64,000 bases of DNA, from positions 42,523,501-42,587,500 of the forward strand of contig NC_073635.1 in NCBI RefSeq assembly GCF_029407905.1, read 5' to 3'. The notes beneath the pieces were generated by a model, which had not been told where the DNA came from, ran no database searches, and saw only the letters and a program-made list of their open reading frames with translations. How positions within the stretch are numbered: position 1 is the first letter of the stretch; the number at the start of each line of letters is the position of its first letter. A program made the translations under genes and the position numbers. The DNA comes from Bubalus kerabau. Taxonomy: Eukaryota; Chordata; Mammalia; Artiodactyla; Bovidae. Shown here piece by piece: positions 46,200 through 58,654 of the stretch.

Positions 46200-47670
46200 A
46201 AAGAAGAAGTGACTGAGAAGAAATGGGTATCACCCATGAACCCTGCACATACAATTAAAAATGCACACATGGACAGCAATGTTTCTCAGAAATCATAATG
46301 ACTTTCCAGTACTGAAGGTCTACAAGATGCCTGTGCTACTTGCTCCATTGCAGATAGACGGTATCATTCCAAAAGACACAGAACTCTCTCAGAACAATCC
46401 AGCTAACAAGCAGCCAATTGGAATCCTAAAGACATCAGTTGCATATACTTTAAAGAGATTCAGAGAGACTGGGCTAAATTTGATTGAATAAAGCAGACAG
46501 TCATAGAAGTTCCTGCCTTCTAGAAAATGAAATCCATCTTAGACTAATGCAAGCAACAGCCATTCAAAGCTCAAGTATGTTCTAATAGAGATGTTGTATC
46601 TTCTTGTTCTCAGAAACTGTCTTTGGATTTAGATTTAATTGATATTGGAATAAATGACAAGTTTGAATACTTATCTTGACAAATATAGTACGACTCACAT
46701 TAAATAGTCATTTGACTCTCACCAGTAAAAAATCTACTGTAGGTCTTTCACTGTGTCTACAGCTGGTGCCATCCACACCCCTCCGCCTTTACCCTCCACC
46801 AACCCCACCCATCACACATCTTCCTCCATTCATAAATTCTTACTCCAATTCCCCCAGCTCTTCAGATTGCCAGGAGACACAAAACCTACTTGTTTTAGTC
46901 AAAATGGTGTCATCTATGAGAACCAGCAAGGTATACTTGTAGGACTTCTCTGGAAAATGTAACTCTGGGTTACGTTTTAATAAAGTTGTCCAATGTCTTT
47001 ATAAAAAAATCATTCTTTAAATATGTACATGTCAATTACAGCACAACAAAATTGTTCAAACATATTTAACTTATTAAAAAAAAAAAACCTTAAAAAAATC
47101 ATTCAATATCTCACATAAATTCTAAAATGGAATATAAAAATAAGAAAAAGGACAAACTAAAATAACATGATTTTGAAACTATTGAAGAAAAGAGGAAGAC
47201 GTTAAAAAAAAAAAAAAAAAGCGAGGGGGTTATCAAGCTAAGTGACTAGGATCTGAATTTCAAAGAAGGAATTAAAGAGAGTTCCTGGGATCTTCATCCA
47301 AAATTGAGCTTCCAGAGTATTGATGGAATATATCACTATCATCTCCCATGAGCAATGTCAGGATTACAATGAAGACTTCAATGCTTATTTTGATGAGGGT
47401 AGGACCTTGAAAGCCAGGACAGAGACTGTAGCTAGAATATTTATTAAACTAGGTGCACAAGGGAAGCACATTTCTCAAGTTCAAAATAATATCAAAATGT
47501 TCATGAAGAAATCTTACAAACCAACAAAAAGAACAAGCATTCTAGTCACAATTATGGTAGAGAAAACCACAACTATCTTCTATATCAATGTGGTTCACAT
47601 TGAAAGAAAAATAGATTAATTTCTCCAATGGCAAGCAGTGTCATGGCAAGAAAACTGTTCTAGTCCCAGA
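46200..47670 (+). pseudogene. ELL2: Processed pseudogene of ELL2 (5'-truncated, many frameshifts)
   Basis: ELL2 is an RNA polymerase II elongation factor of the super elongation complex. Pieces of its protein appear in the correct order without introns, in shifting frames: SPMNPAHTIKN (about 46230), VLKVYKMPVLLAPLQIDG (46312), VCSNRDVVSS (46576), LTNIVRLTLNSHLTLTSKKS (46674), HTPPPLPSTNP (46773), SYSNSP, QNGVIYENQQG (46900), a lysine-rich stretch with FETIEEK (about 47180), IELPEY (47303) and then the C-terminal occludin/ELL domain at 47323-47665 (EQCQDYNEDFNAYFDE, ARTETVARIFIKLGAQ, NVHEEILQ, SWQ). N-terminal sequence is absent, so the copy is 5'-truncated, consistent with LINE-mediated retroposition. 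Parent assignment rests on recall of ELL2; the paralogue ELL fits less well. Confidence high for family, good for paralogue. Confidence 0.85.
47016..47090 (+). mobile_element. 75-bp poly-A-tailed insert in the ELL2 pseudogene, 14-bp TSD
   Basis: TAAAAAAATCATTC occurs at 47002-47015 and 47091-47104. The sequence between ends in a run of 12 A plus CCT, and ELL2-like sequence (NHSISH) resumes after it. The body looks like the tail end of an old L1 3' UTR, but that is tentative. Confidence 0.75.
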
Positions 47671-48611
47671 AGAGGTGATTATGTTTAAGCTTATTTAATA
47701 TTTTAGTAAAGCAAGCCATCAAAATTCATGTCTTTCAGAATATTATTTTACAAATATGTTGACAGAAGTATCCTTTTATGTTTAAACAACTTTTGAAACC
47801 AAAATATCAGCTGATTCTTCTTTTATATTTGACACAAAGAAAATCACAGAAATCATCTATGCAAAATAACTAAAATAAGATACACTGAGAAAAACACTTT
47901 AGAGATTACTCAAAATGTATTCTACTAAGGAAATAGTTCAACTGAGAATAGTGCGGGCACATTCATGAAACATAAATTCTTCACTAACAAGATTGTATAG
48001 AAGCTTAGATCAGGTTGGAGTGCACCAATAGAAATATATAAGCACAAAAATTCTCATATTTTCACATTTAGACTGAATCATAATAAGATTGACAATATCC
48101 TGGCCAAGGTACAATAGTAACTAATACTGGAATCAGTTGTTAATGCCTAGCCTAACAATGATCTATTGAATTAATTTCTACTATCAGAACATTTGCAAGA
48201 AAATATTTTTTATCAATTTTCTTGAAACATGATTTTCCTGCCTGGTCTAAATTATCTCACCACTAATGTATATTTTTTAGTGAGATCTAGTATCCCTTGG
48301 TTGAAATTGCCCTCATTTCCTAGGTTTTTCAAAGCCTGCTTTACTCTGCCAAAACACCTGGAACTCTTTATTTAACTTTAACTTCTCCTCAAGACACTAT
48401 ACTCACTGAGCATTGTGCTTCTTACATGTGCTAATTTGTACTGAAAATTTAGTGATAAGTGATAAGTTACAGGGATATGTTTTTCTGGAATGTATGAAGG
48501 AAAGTCATAACACTTTGCAGTCTATAATATTAATATTTTCAATAGTATATAATTATGATTATATTTGTATATGCTATGTACAATGATATTTAGCTACATA
48601 TTTTTGTATAT
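47671..48611. other. Unassigned; possibly retroposed ELL2 3' UTR
   Basis: AT-rich sequence following the ELL2 C-terminal remnant. A processed copy should carry 3' UTR here, but I cannot verify it and see no obvious poly-A end. Confidence 0.4.
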
Positions 48612-49668
48612 AACTATATTGATCACAATAAACTGTGGAAAATTCTTAAAGAGATGGGAATGCCAGACCTCCAGATCTGCCTCTTGAGAAATTTGTATGC
48701 AAGCCAGGAAGCAACAGTTAGAACCGGACATGGAACAACAGACTGGTTCCAAATAGGAAAGGAGTATGTCAAGGCTGTATATTGTCACCATGCTTATTTA
48801 ACTTATATGCAGAGTACATCATGAGAAACGCTAGGCTAGAAGAAGCACAAGCTGAAATCAAGATTGCTGGGAGAAATATCAATAAGCTCAGATATGCAGA
48901 TGATACCACCCTTATGGCAGAAAGGGAAGAGGAACTAAAAAGCCTCTTGATGAAAGTTAAAGAAGAGAGTGAAAAAGTTGGCTTAAAGCTTAACATTCAG
49001 AAAACTAAGATCATGGCATCTGGTCCCATCACTTCATGGGACGTAGGTGGGGAAACAGTGGAAGCAGTGTCAGACTTTATTTTTTTGGGCTCCAAAATCA
49101 CTACAGATGGTGACTGCAGCCATGAAATTAAAAGGCACTTACTCCTTGGAAGGAAAGTTATGACCAACTAGATAACATATTAAAAAGCAGAAACATTACT
49201 TTGTCAACAAAGGTCCATCTAGTCAAAGCTATGGTTTTTCCAGTAGTCATGTATGGATGTGAGAGTTGGACTGTGAAGAAAGCTGAATGCCGAAGAACTG
49301 ATGCTTTTGAACTGTGGTGTTGGAGAAGACTCTTGAGAGTCCCTTGGACTGCAAGGAGATCCAACCAGTCCATTCTAAAGGAGATCAGTCCTGGGTGTTC
49401 TTTGGAAGGACTGATGCTGAAGCTGAAACTCCAATACTTACCTCATGCGAAGAGTTGACTCATTAGAAAAGACTCTGATGCTTGGAGGGATGGGAGGCAG
49501 GAGGAGAAGGGGATGACAGAGGATGAGATAGCTGGATGACACCACCAACTGGATGGACATGAGTTTGGGTGACCTGTGGGAGTTGGTGATGGACAGGGGG
49601 GCCTGGCGTGCTGCGATTCATGGGGTCGCAGAGATTCAGACACGACTGAACGACTGAACTGAACTGAT
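48612..49668 (+). mobile_element. BovB LINE 3' third, sense
   Basis: 5'-truncated at the DHNKLWKILKEMG-equivalent. The RT core is open in 48782-49171 (129 codons) and keeps the catalytic YADD at 48893-48904; a 1-nt loss near 48757 separates it from the upstream part. A second frame 49201-49458 carries the C-terminal MYGCESWTVKKAE. Tail GAACTGAACTGA. One of the better-preserved RT cores here. Confidence 0.94.
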
Positions 49669-51447
49669 ATTTATATATCAGTTTTTAGAAATCTAAACTG
49701 TTCTGGTAAGATTTCTTCCTAATCCCTTGCTTTGGAATTTTATAAGAACCACTGAACCATTCTTTTGGTAAAGGGAGCCTTGAGAATCTGGAGACATCTT
49801 CATAGGAAAATGACTCTTCCTACACTTAAGATATATTTACCAATTTTTGAAAGCCAGTAGAAAATAAAATAAATATTAATGAATCAAGTTCTTGCAGGTG
49901 GTTTATTTCTTTGTACAACAGTGCATATTAACATAGAACTGTTTGTATAGCTTAGAAAACTTCTAACAAAAGGATTATTAAATGGCATAGTACTTCATGA
50001 AAATTATTCAATATAGATTTTTAAAAATGGAAACTAATATAAATAGTTTAGAAAAAAGATATCTTCCATACATGATATAACTACATTATAGGCATAATTA
50101 ATGCCTGGAGTGAAAATGAAACTTCAGATGATTCTCAGAGTATGACAGAAGAAACTGGAAAAAAAGTATGATGTATAATTTGTACATTTAATTTCCTAAA
50201 AGTTAGAACACAATTTACCTTTGAGGCTACCTTTATCTTTGTTCTGGGAAAGAATAACAGGATGCCATTTATTAATATAAAAAGGAAACTAAAAAAAAAT
50301 CATTGTTAATGAAAAATTCACTTAAAGGAGTTATTTTCTTCATAAACTATAACAGATTGTAATAGTTACATGAATAGTTTCATTTCAACAACTTTTTTTG
50401 CAAAGTATTTATTTTAAAATAGAAATTAGAAAAATAATGTGCTTGCATGTATATGTATGTGTGTGTGTGTGTGTATATATATTTCCATAGTTCAGATTTT
50501 TGAAAACTGAAAGTATAGACTCCTGATGATTGGAGTAAAATCTGAAAACTCTATCTTTATTTCACTTTTTACTGAAGAGAAGGAAAATGAACTAAAATGC
50601 ACTGGATGCAGCTGAAAGGAGACATGATTTACATGCCCCACGGGGGATGCTATTTCAAATAAAGTAATTCAGACCTTGGCAAGCACTGAAAGTGCTTTAT
50701 GATGTTTTTGTCATTTGAAGGGGGTAAAAGAAAAACCACACTCTCCAGGAATGAGGGAAAGATCTCATGCTGGGTGTAGGATAGAAAATGGAAGATATTT
50801 TCATCTCCCAAAAAGTCAGAGTTGTACCCACACCAGCAAAGAATGACCTCATGTAGCTCAGGAGGGTGAGCAATAGCACAGGCAGAAGCCAGTTTCAGGG
50901 AGGAGAATCTGAAAGCATGAGGACTTCATTTACTGCTGTGAGAAAACATATGCTAGAATATATGGTCATTTTCTTAAACATCTTAGAAATGTATTCAGAG
51001 TAATAACTTTCCAGTAATTAAGTGATGTATCCCTGAGACTTTAGAAATTGAAAGCCAAACTGCAATAAGAACTTAGTGGACTTGTAAGGCTAATGACCAA
51101 GACATTCACAAATATGTTTCATCTTGGCATTAATGATATGCTTCATCCAAGAAATATCCCTTTTCGTAACAGAGTCTAATCCTGTTTTTTCCATTTGTGT
51201 TCCAGAAATGATTTATAAATTGAGGTCACTATACTGACTAAAATAGAAACAGCTATGTGAGTATCATAGAGGTATAGGTAAAAGCCTATACAAATCAGAA
51301 TTGCCAGGTAAAATACAGGACGTTCAGTAAGAAAAAAAAAAAATGGTGTTAATATGCCCTCCATAACATGGCATGGGATATATGACACTTTATATATTTA
51401 AAAAAAAAATTACATGGGATTTATCTGAAATTAAAATTTAATTGGGT
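49669..51447. other. Unassigned AT-rich sequence with microsatellite
   Basis: TG/TA tract at 50449-50482, A runs near 51331 and 51399. No gene or further repeat recognised. Confidence 0.6.
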
Positions 51448-51458
51448 ATCTTATATTT

Positions 51459-54400
51459 CAGATCAGATCAGTCGTTCAGTCGTGTCCGACTCTTTGCGAC
51501 CCCATGAATCGCAGCACGCCAGGCCTCCATGTCCATCACCAACTCCCGGAGTTCACTCAGACTCATGTCCATCGACTCAGCGATGCCAACCACCCATCTC
51601 ATCCTCTGTCGTCCCCTTCTCCTCTTGCCCTCAATCCCTCCCAGAATCAGTCTTTTGCAATGAGTCAATTCTTCGCATGAGGTGGCCAAAGTACTGGAGT
51701 TTCAGCTTTAGCATCATTCCTTCCAAAGAAATCCCAGGGTTGATCTCCTTCAGAATGGACTGGTTCGATCTCCTTGCAGTCCAAGGGACTCTCAAGAGTC
51801 TTCTCCAACACCACTGCTCAAAGTACCAATACTTTGGAGCTCAGCCTTCTTCACAGTCCAACTCTCACATGCATACATGACCACAGGAAAAACCATAGCC
51901 TTGACTAGACGGATGTTTGTTGGCAAAGTAATGTCTCTGCTTTTCAATACGCTATCTAGGTTGGTCACAACATTCCTTCCAAGGAGTAAGCGTCTTTTAA
52001 TTTTATGGCTGCAGTCACCATCTGTAGTGATTTTGGAGCTCAGAAAAATAAAGTCTGACACTGTTTCCACTATTTCCCCATCTATTTCCCATGAAGTGAT
52101 GGGACCGGATGCCATGATCCTCGTTTTCTGAATGTTGAGCTTTAAGCCCACTTTTTCACTCTTCACTTTTACTTTCATCAAGAGGCTTTTGAGTTACTCT
52201 TCATATCTGAGGTTATTGATATTTCTCCAGCAATCTAGATTCCAGCTTGTGTTTCTTCCAGTCCAGCATTTCTCATGATGTACTCTGCATATAAGTTAAA
52301 TGAACAGGGTGATAATGTACATCCTTGACGAACTGCTTTTCCTATTTGGAACCAGTCTGTTGTTCCATGTCCAGTTCTAACTGTTGCTTCCTGACCTGCA
52401 TACAAATTTCTCAAGAGGCAGATCAGGTGGTCTGGTATTCCAATCTCTTTCAGAATTTTCCACAGTTTATTGTGATCCACCCAGTCAAAGGTTTGGCATA
52501 GTCAATGAAGCAGAAATAGATGTTTTTCTGGAACTCTCTTGCTTTTTGCATGATCCAGGGGTTGTTGGCAATTTGATCTCTGGTTCCTCTGCCATTTCTA
52601 AAACCAGTTTGAACATCTGGAAGTTCACGGTTCACATATTGCTGAAGCCTGGCTTGGAGAATTTTGAGTATTACTTTACTAGCATGTGAGATGAGGGCAA
52701 TTGTGCAGTAGTTTGAGCATTTTTTGGCATTGCCTTTCTTTGGGATTGGAATGAAAACTGACCTTTTCCAGTCCTGTGGCTACTGCTGAGTTTTCCAAAT
52801 TTGCTGGCATATTGAGTGCAGCACTTTCACAGCATCATCTTTCAGAATTTGGAATAGCTCAACTGGAATTCCATCACCTCCACTAGCTTTGTTCGTAGTG
52901 ATGCTTTCTAAGGTCCACTTGACTTCACATTCCAAGATGTCTGGCTCTAGGTCAGTGATCACACCATCATGATTATCTGGGTCGTGAAGATCTTTTTTGT
53001 ACAGTTCTTCTGTGTATTCTTGCCACCTCTTCTTAATATCTTCTGCTTCTGTTAGGTCCATACCATTTCTGTCCTTTATCGAGCCCATCTTTGCATGAAA
53101 TGTTCCTTTGGTATCTCTGATTTTCTTGAAGAGATCTCTAGTCTTTCCCATTCTGTTGTTTTCCTCTATTTCTTTGCATTGATCGCTGAGGAAGGCTTTC
53201 TTATCTCTTCTTGCTATTCTTTGGAACTCTGCATTCAGATGCTTATATCTTTTCTTTTCTTCTTTGCTTTTCACTTCTCTTCTTTTCACAGCTATTTATA
53301 AGGCCTCCCCAGACAGCCATTTTGCTTTCTTGCATTTCTTTTCCATGGGGATGGTCTTGATCCCTGTCTCCTGTACAATGTCACAAATCTCATTCCATAG
53401 TTCATCAGGCACTCTATCTATCAGATCTAGGCCCTTAAATCTATTTCTCACTTCCACTGTATAATCATAAGGGATTTTATTTAGGTCATACCTGAAAGGT
53501 CTAGTGGTTTTCCCTACTTTCTTCAATTTAAGTCTGAATTTGGTAATAAGGCATTCATGGTCTGAGCCACAGTCAGCTCCTGGTCTTGTTTTGCTGACTG
53601 TATAGAGCTTCTCCATCTTTGGCTGCAAAAAATATAATCAATCTGATTTTGGTGTTGACCATCTGGTGATGTCCATTTGTAGAGACTTTTCTTGTGTTCA
53701 GGAAGGGTGATGGTGAGGAGATACCCCTCGTCCAAGGTGAGAGCAATGGCTGCGCTTTGCTAGAGGAGCCGTGAAGAGATACCCCACGCCCAAGGTAAGA
53801 GAAACCCAAGTAAGATGGTAGGTGCTGCAAGAGGGCATCAGTGGGCAAACACTGAAACCATACTCACAGAAAACTAGCCAATTTAATCACACTAGGACCA
53901 CAGGCTTGTCTAACTCAATGAAACTAAGCCATGCCCATGGGGCAACCCAAGATGGGCAGGTCATGGTGGAGAGATCTGACAGAATGTGGTCCACTAGAGA
54001 AGGGAATGGCAAACCATTCAGTATTCTTGCCTTGAGAACCCCATGAACAGTATGACAAGGCAAAATGATAGGATACTGAAAGAGAAACTCCCCAGGTCAG
54101 TAGGTGCCCAGTATGCTACTGGAGATCAGTGGAGGAATAACTGCAGAAAGAATGAAGGGATGGAGCCAAAGCAAAAAGCATACCCAGCTGTGGACGTGAC
54201 TGGTAATAGAAGCAAGGTCCGAAGCTGTAAAGAGCAATATTGCATAGGAACCTGGAATGTCAGGTCCATGAATCAAGGCACATTGGAAGTGGTCAAACAA
54301 GAGATGGAAAGAGTGAATGTCAACATTCTAGGAATCAGCAAAATAAAATGGACTGGAATGGGTGAATTTAACTCAGATGACTATTATATCTACTACTGTG

Positions 54401-54851
54401 GGCAAGAATCCCTCAGAAGAAATGGAGGACCCATCATGGTCAACAAAAGAGTCCGAAATGCAGTACTTGGATGCAATCTCAAAATGACAGAATAATCTCT
54501 ATTCGTTTCCAAGGCAAACCATTCAATATCACAGTAATCCAAATCTATGTCCCAACCAGTAACGCTGAAGAAGCTGAAGTTGAACGGTTCTATGAAGACC
54601 TACAAGGCCTTTTAGAACTAACACCCAAAAAAGATGTCCTTTTCATTATAGGGGACTGGAATGCAAAAGTAGGAAGTCAAGAAACACCTGAAGTAACAGG
54701 GAAATTTGGCCTTGGAAAATGGAATGAAGCAGGGCAAAGACTAATAGAGTTTTGCCAAGAAAATGCACTGGTCATAACAAACACCCTCTTCCAACAACAC
54801 AAGAGAAGACTCTATACATGGACATGACCAGATGGTCAACACCAAAATCAG
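51459..54851 (-). mobile_element. BovB LINE with inverted 5' end, single insertion with 11-bp TSD
   Basis: Left arm 51459 to about 53712, antisense: 3' end, C-terminus, RT, linker (169-codon ORF 52780-53289) and endonuclease end (110-codon ORF 53296-53628). Right arm, about 53713-54851, sense: 5' UTR with CCCAAGGTAAGAG-type repeats, ORF start (150 codons, 54043-54495) and endonuclease (118 codons, 54471-54827, with the catalytic-type GDWNAKVG at about 54652-54675). ATCTTATATTT at 51448-51458 and 54852-54862 shows that both arms are one insertion. About 60-70 bases at the endonuclease end are present in both arms. The RT YADD box is deleted near 52200. Confidence 0.93.
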
Positions 54852-54862
54852 ATCTTATATTT

Positions 54863-56367
54863 ACATTTAAAAAATCTGGCAACCCTGATAAGAACACCTA
54901 AGTTGTATTCCTGTTATAGAAGACAATGTCTCCCAAATGTTTTCATAACACGACCTACAGAAAATGAGCTATGTGCAGTCGAGTTTGACAAATGGGGAGA
55001 GGGTACTGGGCTCTAGCTATTGCATATACACCAGAAACACATCATGGTTGACTGTCCATGGTGAGAGAGTCTGTTCTCCTGGATATATGATCACTGAAGG
55101 AAAGATATCTGACTTGTTTTACATACATTTATTATTTCAGTTACATTCACAAACATCAATTCCTGAGAAATAGTGTAGTCTATATATTTTCAAATATTTT
55201 CTCTCATTGCCTCATGAAAAACTTAGGGAGGCATTTTAATAAATAGAGTTAGATTTTTGTAATCAGATTGATTCAAGTTTAAATTTTAATTCTTCCACTT
55301 TGCAACTCTGTGATTTATGGAAATTATTTTGGTTTGGAAACCTGTTTCTAACCCATTTTGATCTGTTTCCTTTACTTAAAGTGTATATAAGTTGCCTAAA
55401 CTGGGACTAATATCAAAGTATTTGTAAGATCACAAATGAAAAGCCTAATATGTCACTCAGCATTAAAAGATAACTTCACCAAATAATGTGAAATGGCTTT
55501 CTATGTAGTTGTCTTTAAAGATTTTATACCAATGCAGAGTGATTCCATTCCTGATGCTGGGCAATGAAAGTAGATTAAGACTCTCAGTTTAGATAAATGC
55601 ATTTTTATATATTTCCTAAAGACTATGGATTCTCTAAAGTCTTCACTGAGTTAAAGGAATTTCCCAGATCTACCTATTTAAGCAATATTGTACTACTGCT
55701 TTACTGAAGATACTTTGTGGTAATGATATTTGCCTTCAATGAGAGTTGATTTAAGAAGAAGTTTTACCAATGTAAATTAATTTAAATTCAAGAATGCTTT
55801 TGCAAATCACATTTATTACTTAAACATTATTCTTTTTTAAGGACTTTTGAGGAAGATTATCTATTTCCCTATCTACCTATGGTGGATGTTGATTGTTAAT
55901 TGGCCCATGAAATATCTATTTACATCTTATGTTAAGAGCATCCTAATTTGGGGGACATTATCTCCCTTTGCTGATGTTCATTTCAAATGGGACTGCAAAT
56001 GAAGCAACCATATTATATTCAAAATGAAGGGTGGACACAAAAGCTATAAGGGCTGGACATTCTCTTGTGGAATTTTGAATTTTGAGCAGGGTGTAGGTTG
56101 GAATTTGTATCAGAGAATTTAAAATAAGGTAAGGCTAAAATATATAAAGATTTGTCTTTATGAAATGAAAGAAGTCTGGAGATAGAAAACGGCCTGATAT
56201 GGAGGTTCCGTACATCCCAGGAACCAGATTCCTTCTCTTTTTTTTTTTTCTGTCCTTCTCACCAAAGGTCTTTCATTCTCAAGGTTGATTCAGCATGGTG
56301 TACAGATACTGCTCCAAGCATCGATTTGCATCTCATGTAGTGTCAATGAAAAAGATCAGAAGGACAA
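54863..56367. other. Unassigned AT-rich sequence
   Basis: T run near 56240-56249. No gene or named repeat. Confidence 0.6.
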
Positions 56368-56376
56368 AAAGTGTAT

Positions 56377-57436
56377 CACTTCAGTTCAGTTCAGTTAACT
56401 CACTCAGTCGTGTCCGACTCTTTGCAATCCCATGAATTGCAGCACGCCAGGCCTCCCTGTCCATCACCAAATCCCGGAGTTTATTCAGACTCACGCCCAT
56501 TGAGTCCGTGATGCCATCCAGCCATCTCGTCCTCTGTCGTCCCCTTCTCCTCCTGCCCACAATCCCTCCCAGCATCACAGTCTTTTCCAATGAATCAACT
56601 CTTCGCATGAGGTGGCCAAAGTACTGGAGTTTCAGCTTTGGCATCATTCCTTCCAAAGAAATCCCAGGGCTGATCTTCTTCAGAATGGACTTGTTGGATC
56701 TCCTTGCAGTCCAAGGGACTCTCAAGAGTCTTCTCCAACACCACAGTTCAAAAGCATCAATTCTTCAGCACTCAGCCTTTTTCACAGTCCAACTCTCAAA
56801 TCCATACATGACCGCAGGAAAAAACATAGCCTTGACTAGATGAACCTTTGTTGGCAAAGTAATTGTCTCTGCTTTTCAATATGCTATCTAGGTTGGTCAT
56901 AACTTTCCTTCCAAGGAGTAAGCATCTTTTAATTTCATGGTTGTAGTCACCATCTGCAGTGATTTTGGAGCCCCCAAAAATAAAGTCTGACACTGTTTCC
57001 ACTGCTTCCCCATCTATTTCCCATGAAGTGATGGGACCAGATGCCATGATCTTCATTTTCTGAATGTTGAGCTTTAAGCCAACTTTTTCACTCTCCTCTT
57101 TCACTTTCATCAAGAGGCTTTTGAGTTCCTATTCACTTTCTGCCATAAAAGTGGTGTCATCTACATATCTGTGGTTATTGATATTTCTCCTGGCAATCTT
57201 GATTCCAGCTTGTGCTTCTTCCAGTCCAGCATTTCTCATGATGTACTCTGCATATAAGTTAAATAAGCAGGGTGACAATGTACAGCCTTGACGTACTCCT
57301 TTTCCTAATTGGAACAAGTCTGTTTTTCCATGTCCAGTTCTAACTGTTGCTTCCTGACCTGCATACAGATTTCTCATGAGGCAGGTCAGGTGTTCTGGTA
57401 TTCCCATCTCTTTCAGAATTTTCATAGTTTATTGTG
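56377..57436 (-). mobile_element. BovB LINE 3' third, antisense, 9-bp TSD
   Basis: Three well-preserved minus-strand frames: 57129-57425 (98 codons, RT core with YVDD where most copies have YADD, and RQGCTLSPCLFNLYAEYI), 56796-57113 (105 codons) and 56381-56725 (114 codons, C-terminus to the natural end SRTRLSELTELN). AAAGTGTAT lies at 56368-56376 and 57437-57445. Young-looking 5'-truncated copy. Confidence 0.95.
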
Positions 57437-57623
57437 AAAGTGTATACTAGTTACCTAAGACAGAATCTTTTAAGGAGTTTTCCAAAATTTCCATTGTACT
57501 ACTTCCACTGTCATTGTGGCTGAAGAAGGTCACCTGCCATATCAGTAAGCAAAGGATGTTGCAGTCATCGAGACATAAGCCACTGCAGCTGCCCCTGAGT
57601 GTTAACTCTGAGGGGATTCTGGG

Positions 57624-58002
57624 TGTTAGGTAGTCAGAATAGAAAAAAGGAGTCCAGAATCATGGTGGCTAAAAGACAAAGAAGGAAAAAGCCTAGAAGA
57701 ACAGAACAAAGGAAGATCCAAGGACCAGAGTAAGAACCTCAGGTGAAGCAAATAGCCTTCCTTGCCAGCCCAATTTACATAGGGCAGGCTCAGAGGGAGG
57801 ATAAAAAACATATAAAAACAGGAGCCAAAATTAAGCCAGGCTTCTATTCTCTTCACCTCTTTGGGTCTTCCCGTCCTCATTCCTCGAGGATGTATTTTCC
57901 TTTTCTTGACAAATAAAATTAAGCTGTAACACTGGTCTGTCTGTCACTTCAAATATTTGCTGCAGTGAGACAGAACCGAGGAAATTACACACTGCCCTGA
58001 CA
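57624..58002 (+). mobile_element. 5' LTR of an endogenous gammaretrovirus-like provirus
   Basis: 379 bp, starts TGTTAGG and ends CCTGACA. TATA-like TATAAAAA at 57811-57818, poly-A signal AATAAA at 57912-57917. A second LTR of the same family (58655-59277, opposite strand) aligns along its full length, which confirms the boundaries. The partner 3' LTR would lie outside the window. Confidence 0.88.
57811..57818 (+). promoter_or_regulatory. LTR TATA box
   Basis: TATAAAAA about 100 bases before the AATAAA signal, matched by a TATAAAAAG box in the sister LTR. Confidence 0.7.
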
Positions 58003-58006
58003 TCTC

Positions 58007-58024
58007 TGGTGCCTTTTCTAGGAT
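58007..58024 (+). other. Retroviral primer-binding site
   Basis: TGGTGCC begins 4 bases after the LTR end, the normal PBS position. TGGTGCC followed by CxxGGA best resembles a tRNA-Phe primer site with mismatches. The tRNA choice is tentative. Confidence 0.65.
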
Positions 58025-58650
58025 TTAACCTGGTTGAAACAACCTTAGCTCAGTCACTGTGAGGCAGAGACCAAACACAGCAGAAGCCCAACTCAGCAAA
58101 ACCTCCCGTAGTGGAAGCTGAACACGAAGAAAACCCAGTGCACTGGAAGCGATAAGAAGCCCAGCGAGCCTGGAAACTGGGACAACAAAAACAAACTCAG
58201 CTGAAAGCTCATGTGGCTCAGTGTCAGATTCCAGAAAACCTCTTGTTGGAGTAGGAAATCCTTGCTCGTATGGCTAGAAGGACATATGGCTAACAAAATC
58301 TTAATTCCCTTACAACCTCTCATTTCTTATTTCCTTAAACCCCCTATGAACAGGCAAGTGGCAGTAGGTTCAATTGAGAGACTACCCCCAATGTGTCCCA
58401 AAGGCTAGACTATCCTCTGTGCTCTAGTAGCTGTTGCCCAAGAGGGTGAGGGTTCTTCTGTCCTTAATCTCCTTTGTGCCAAGGATCAGGCCAATGAAAA
58501 CTGTGAGCACAGGTCAGGTATTTAGCAGATTTTCTGGCAGGTTATGAAAGGAATTCCTTGGCATGCTTTTCCCACTGCTTTTCCCTCCCTTTCTTCAGCT
58601 CCTTTCTTCATCTATGCCACTACTTATGAAGTATTGAGCAGGTCATCATC
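58025..58650 (+). other. Proviral leader
   Basis: Non-coding sequence after the PBS and before the solo LTR. No long frame and no recognisable motif. Confidence 0.5.
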
Positions 58651-58654
58651 TTTC

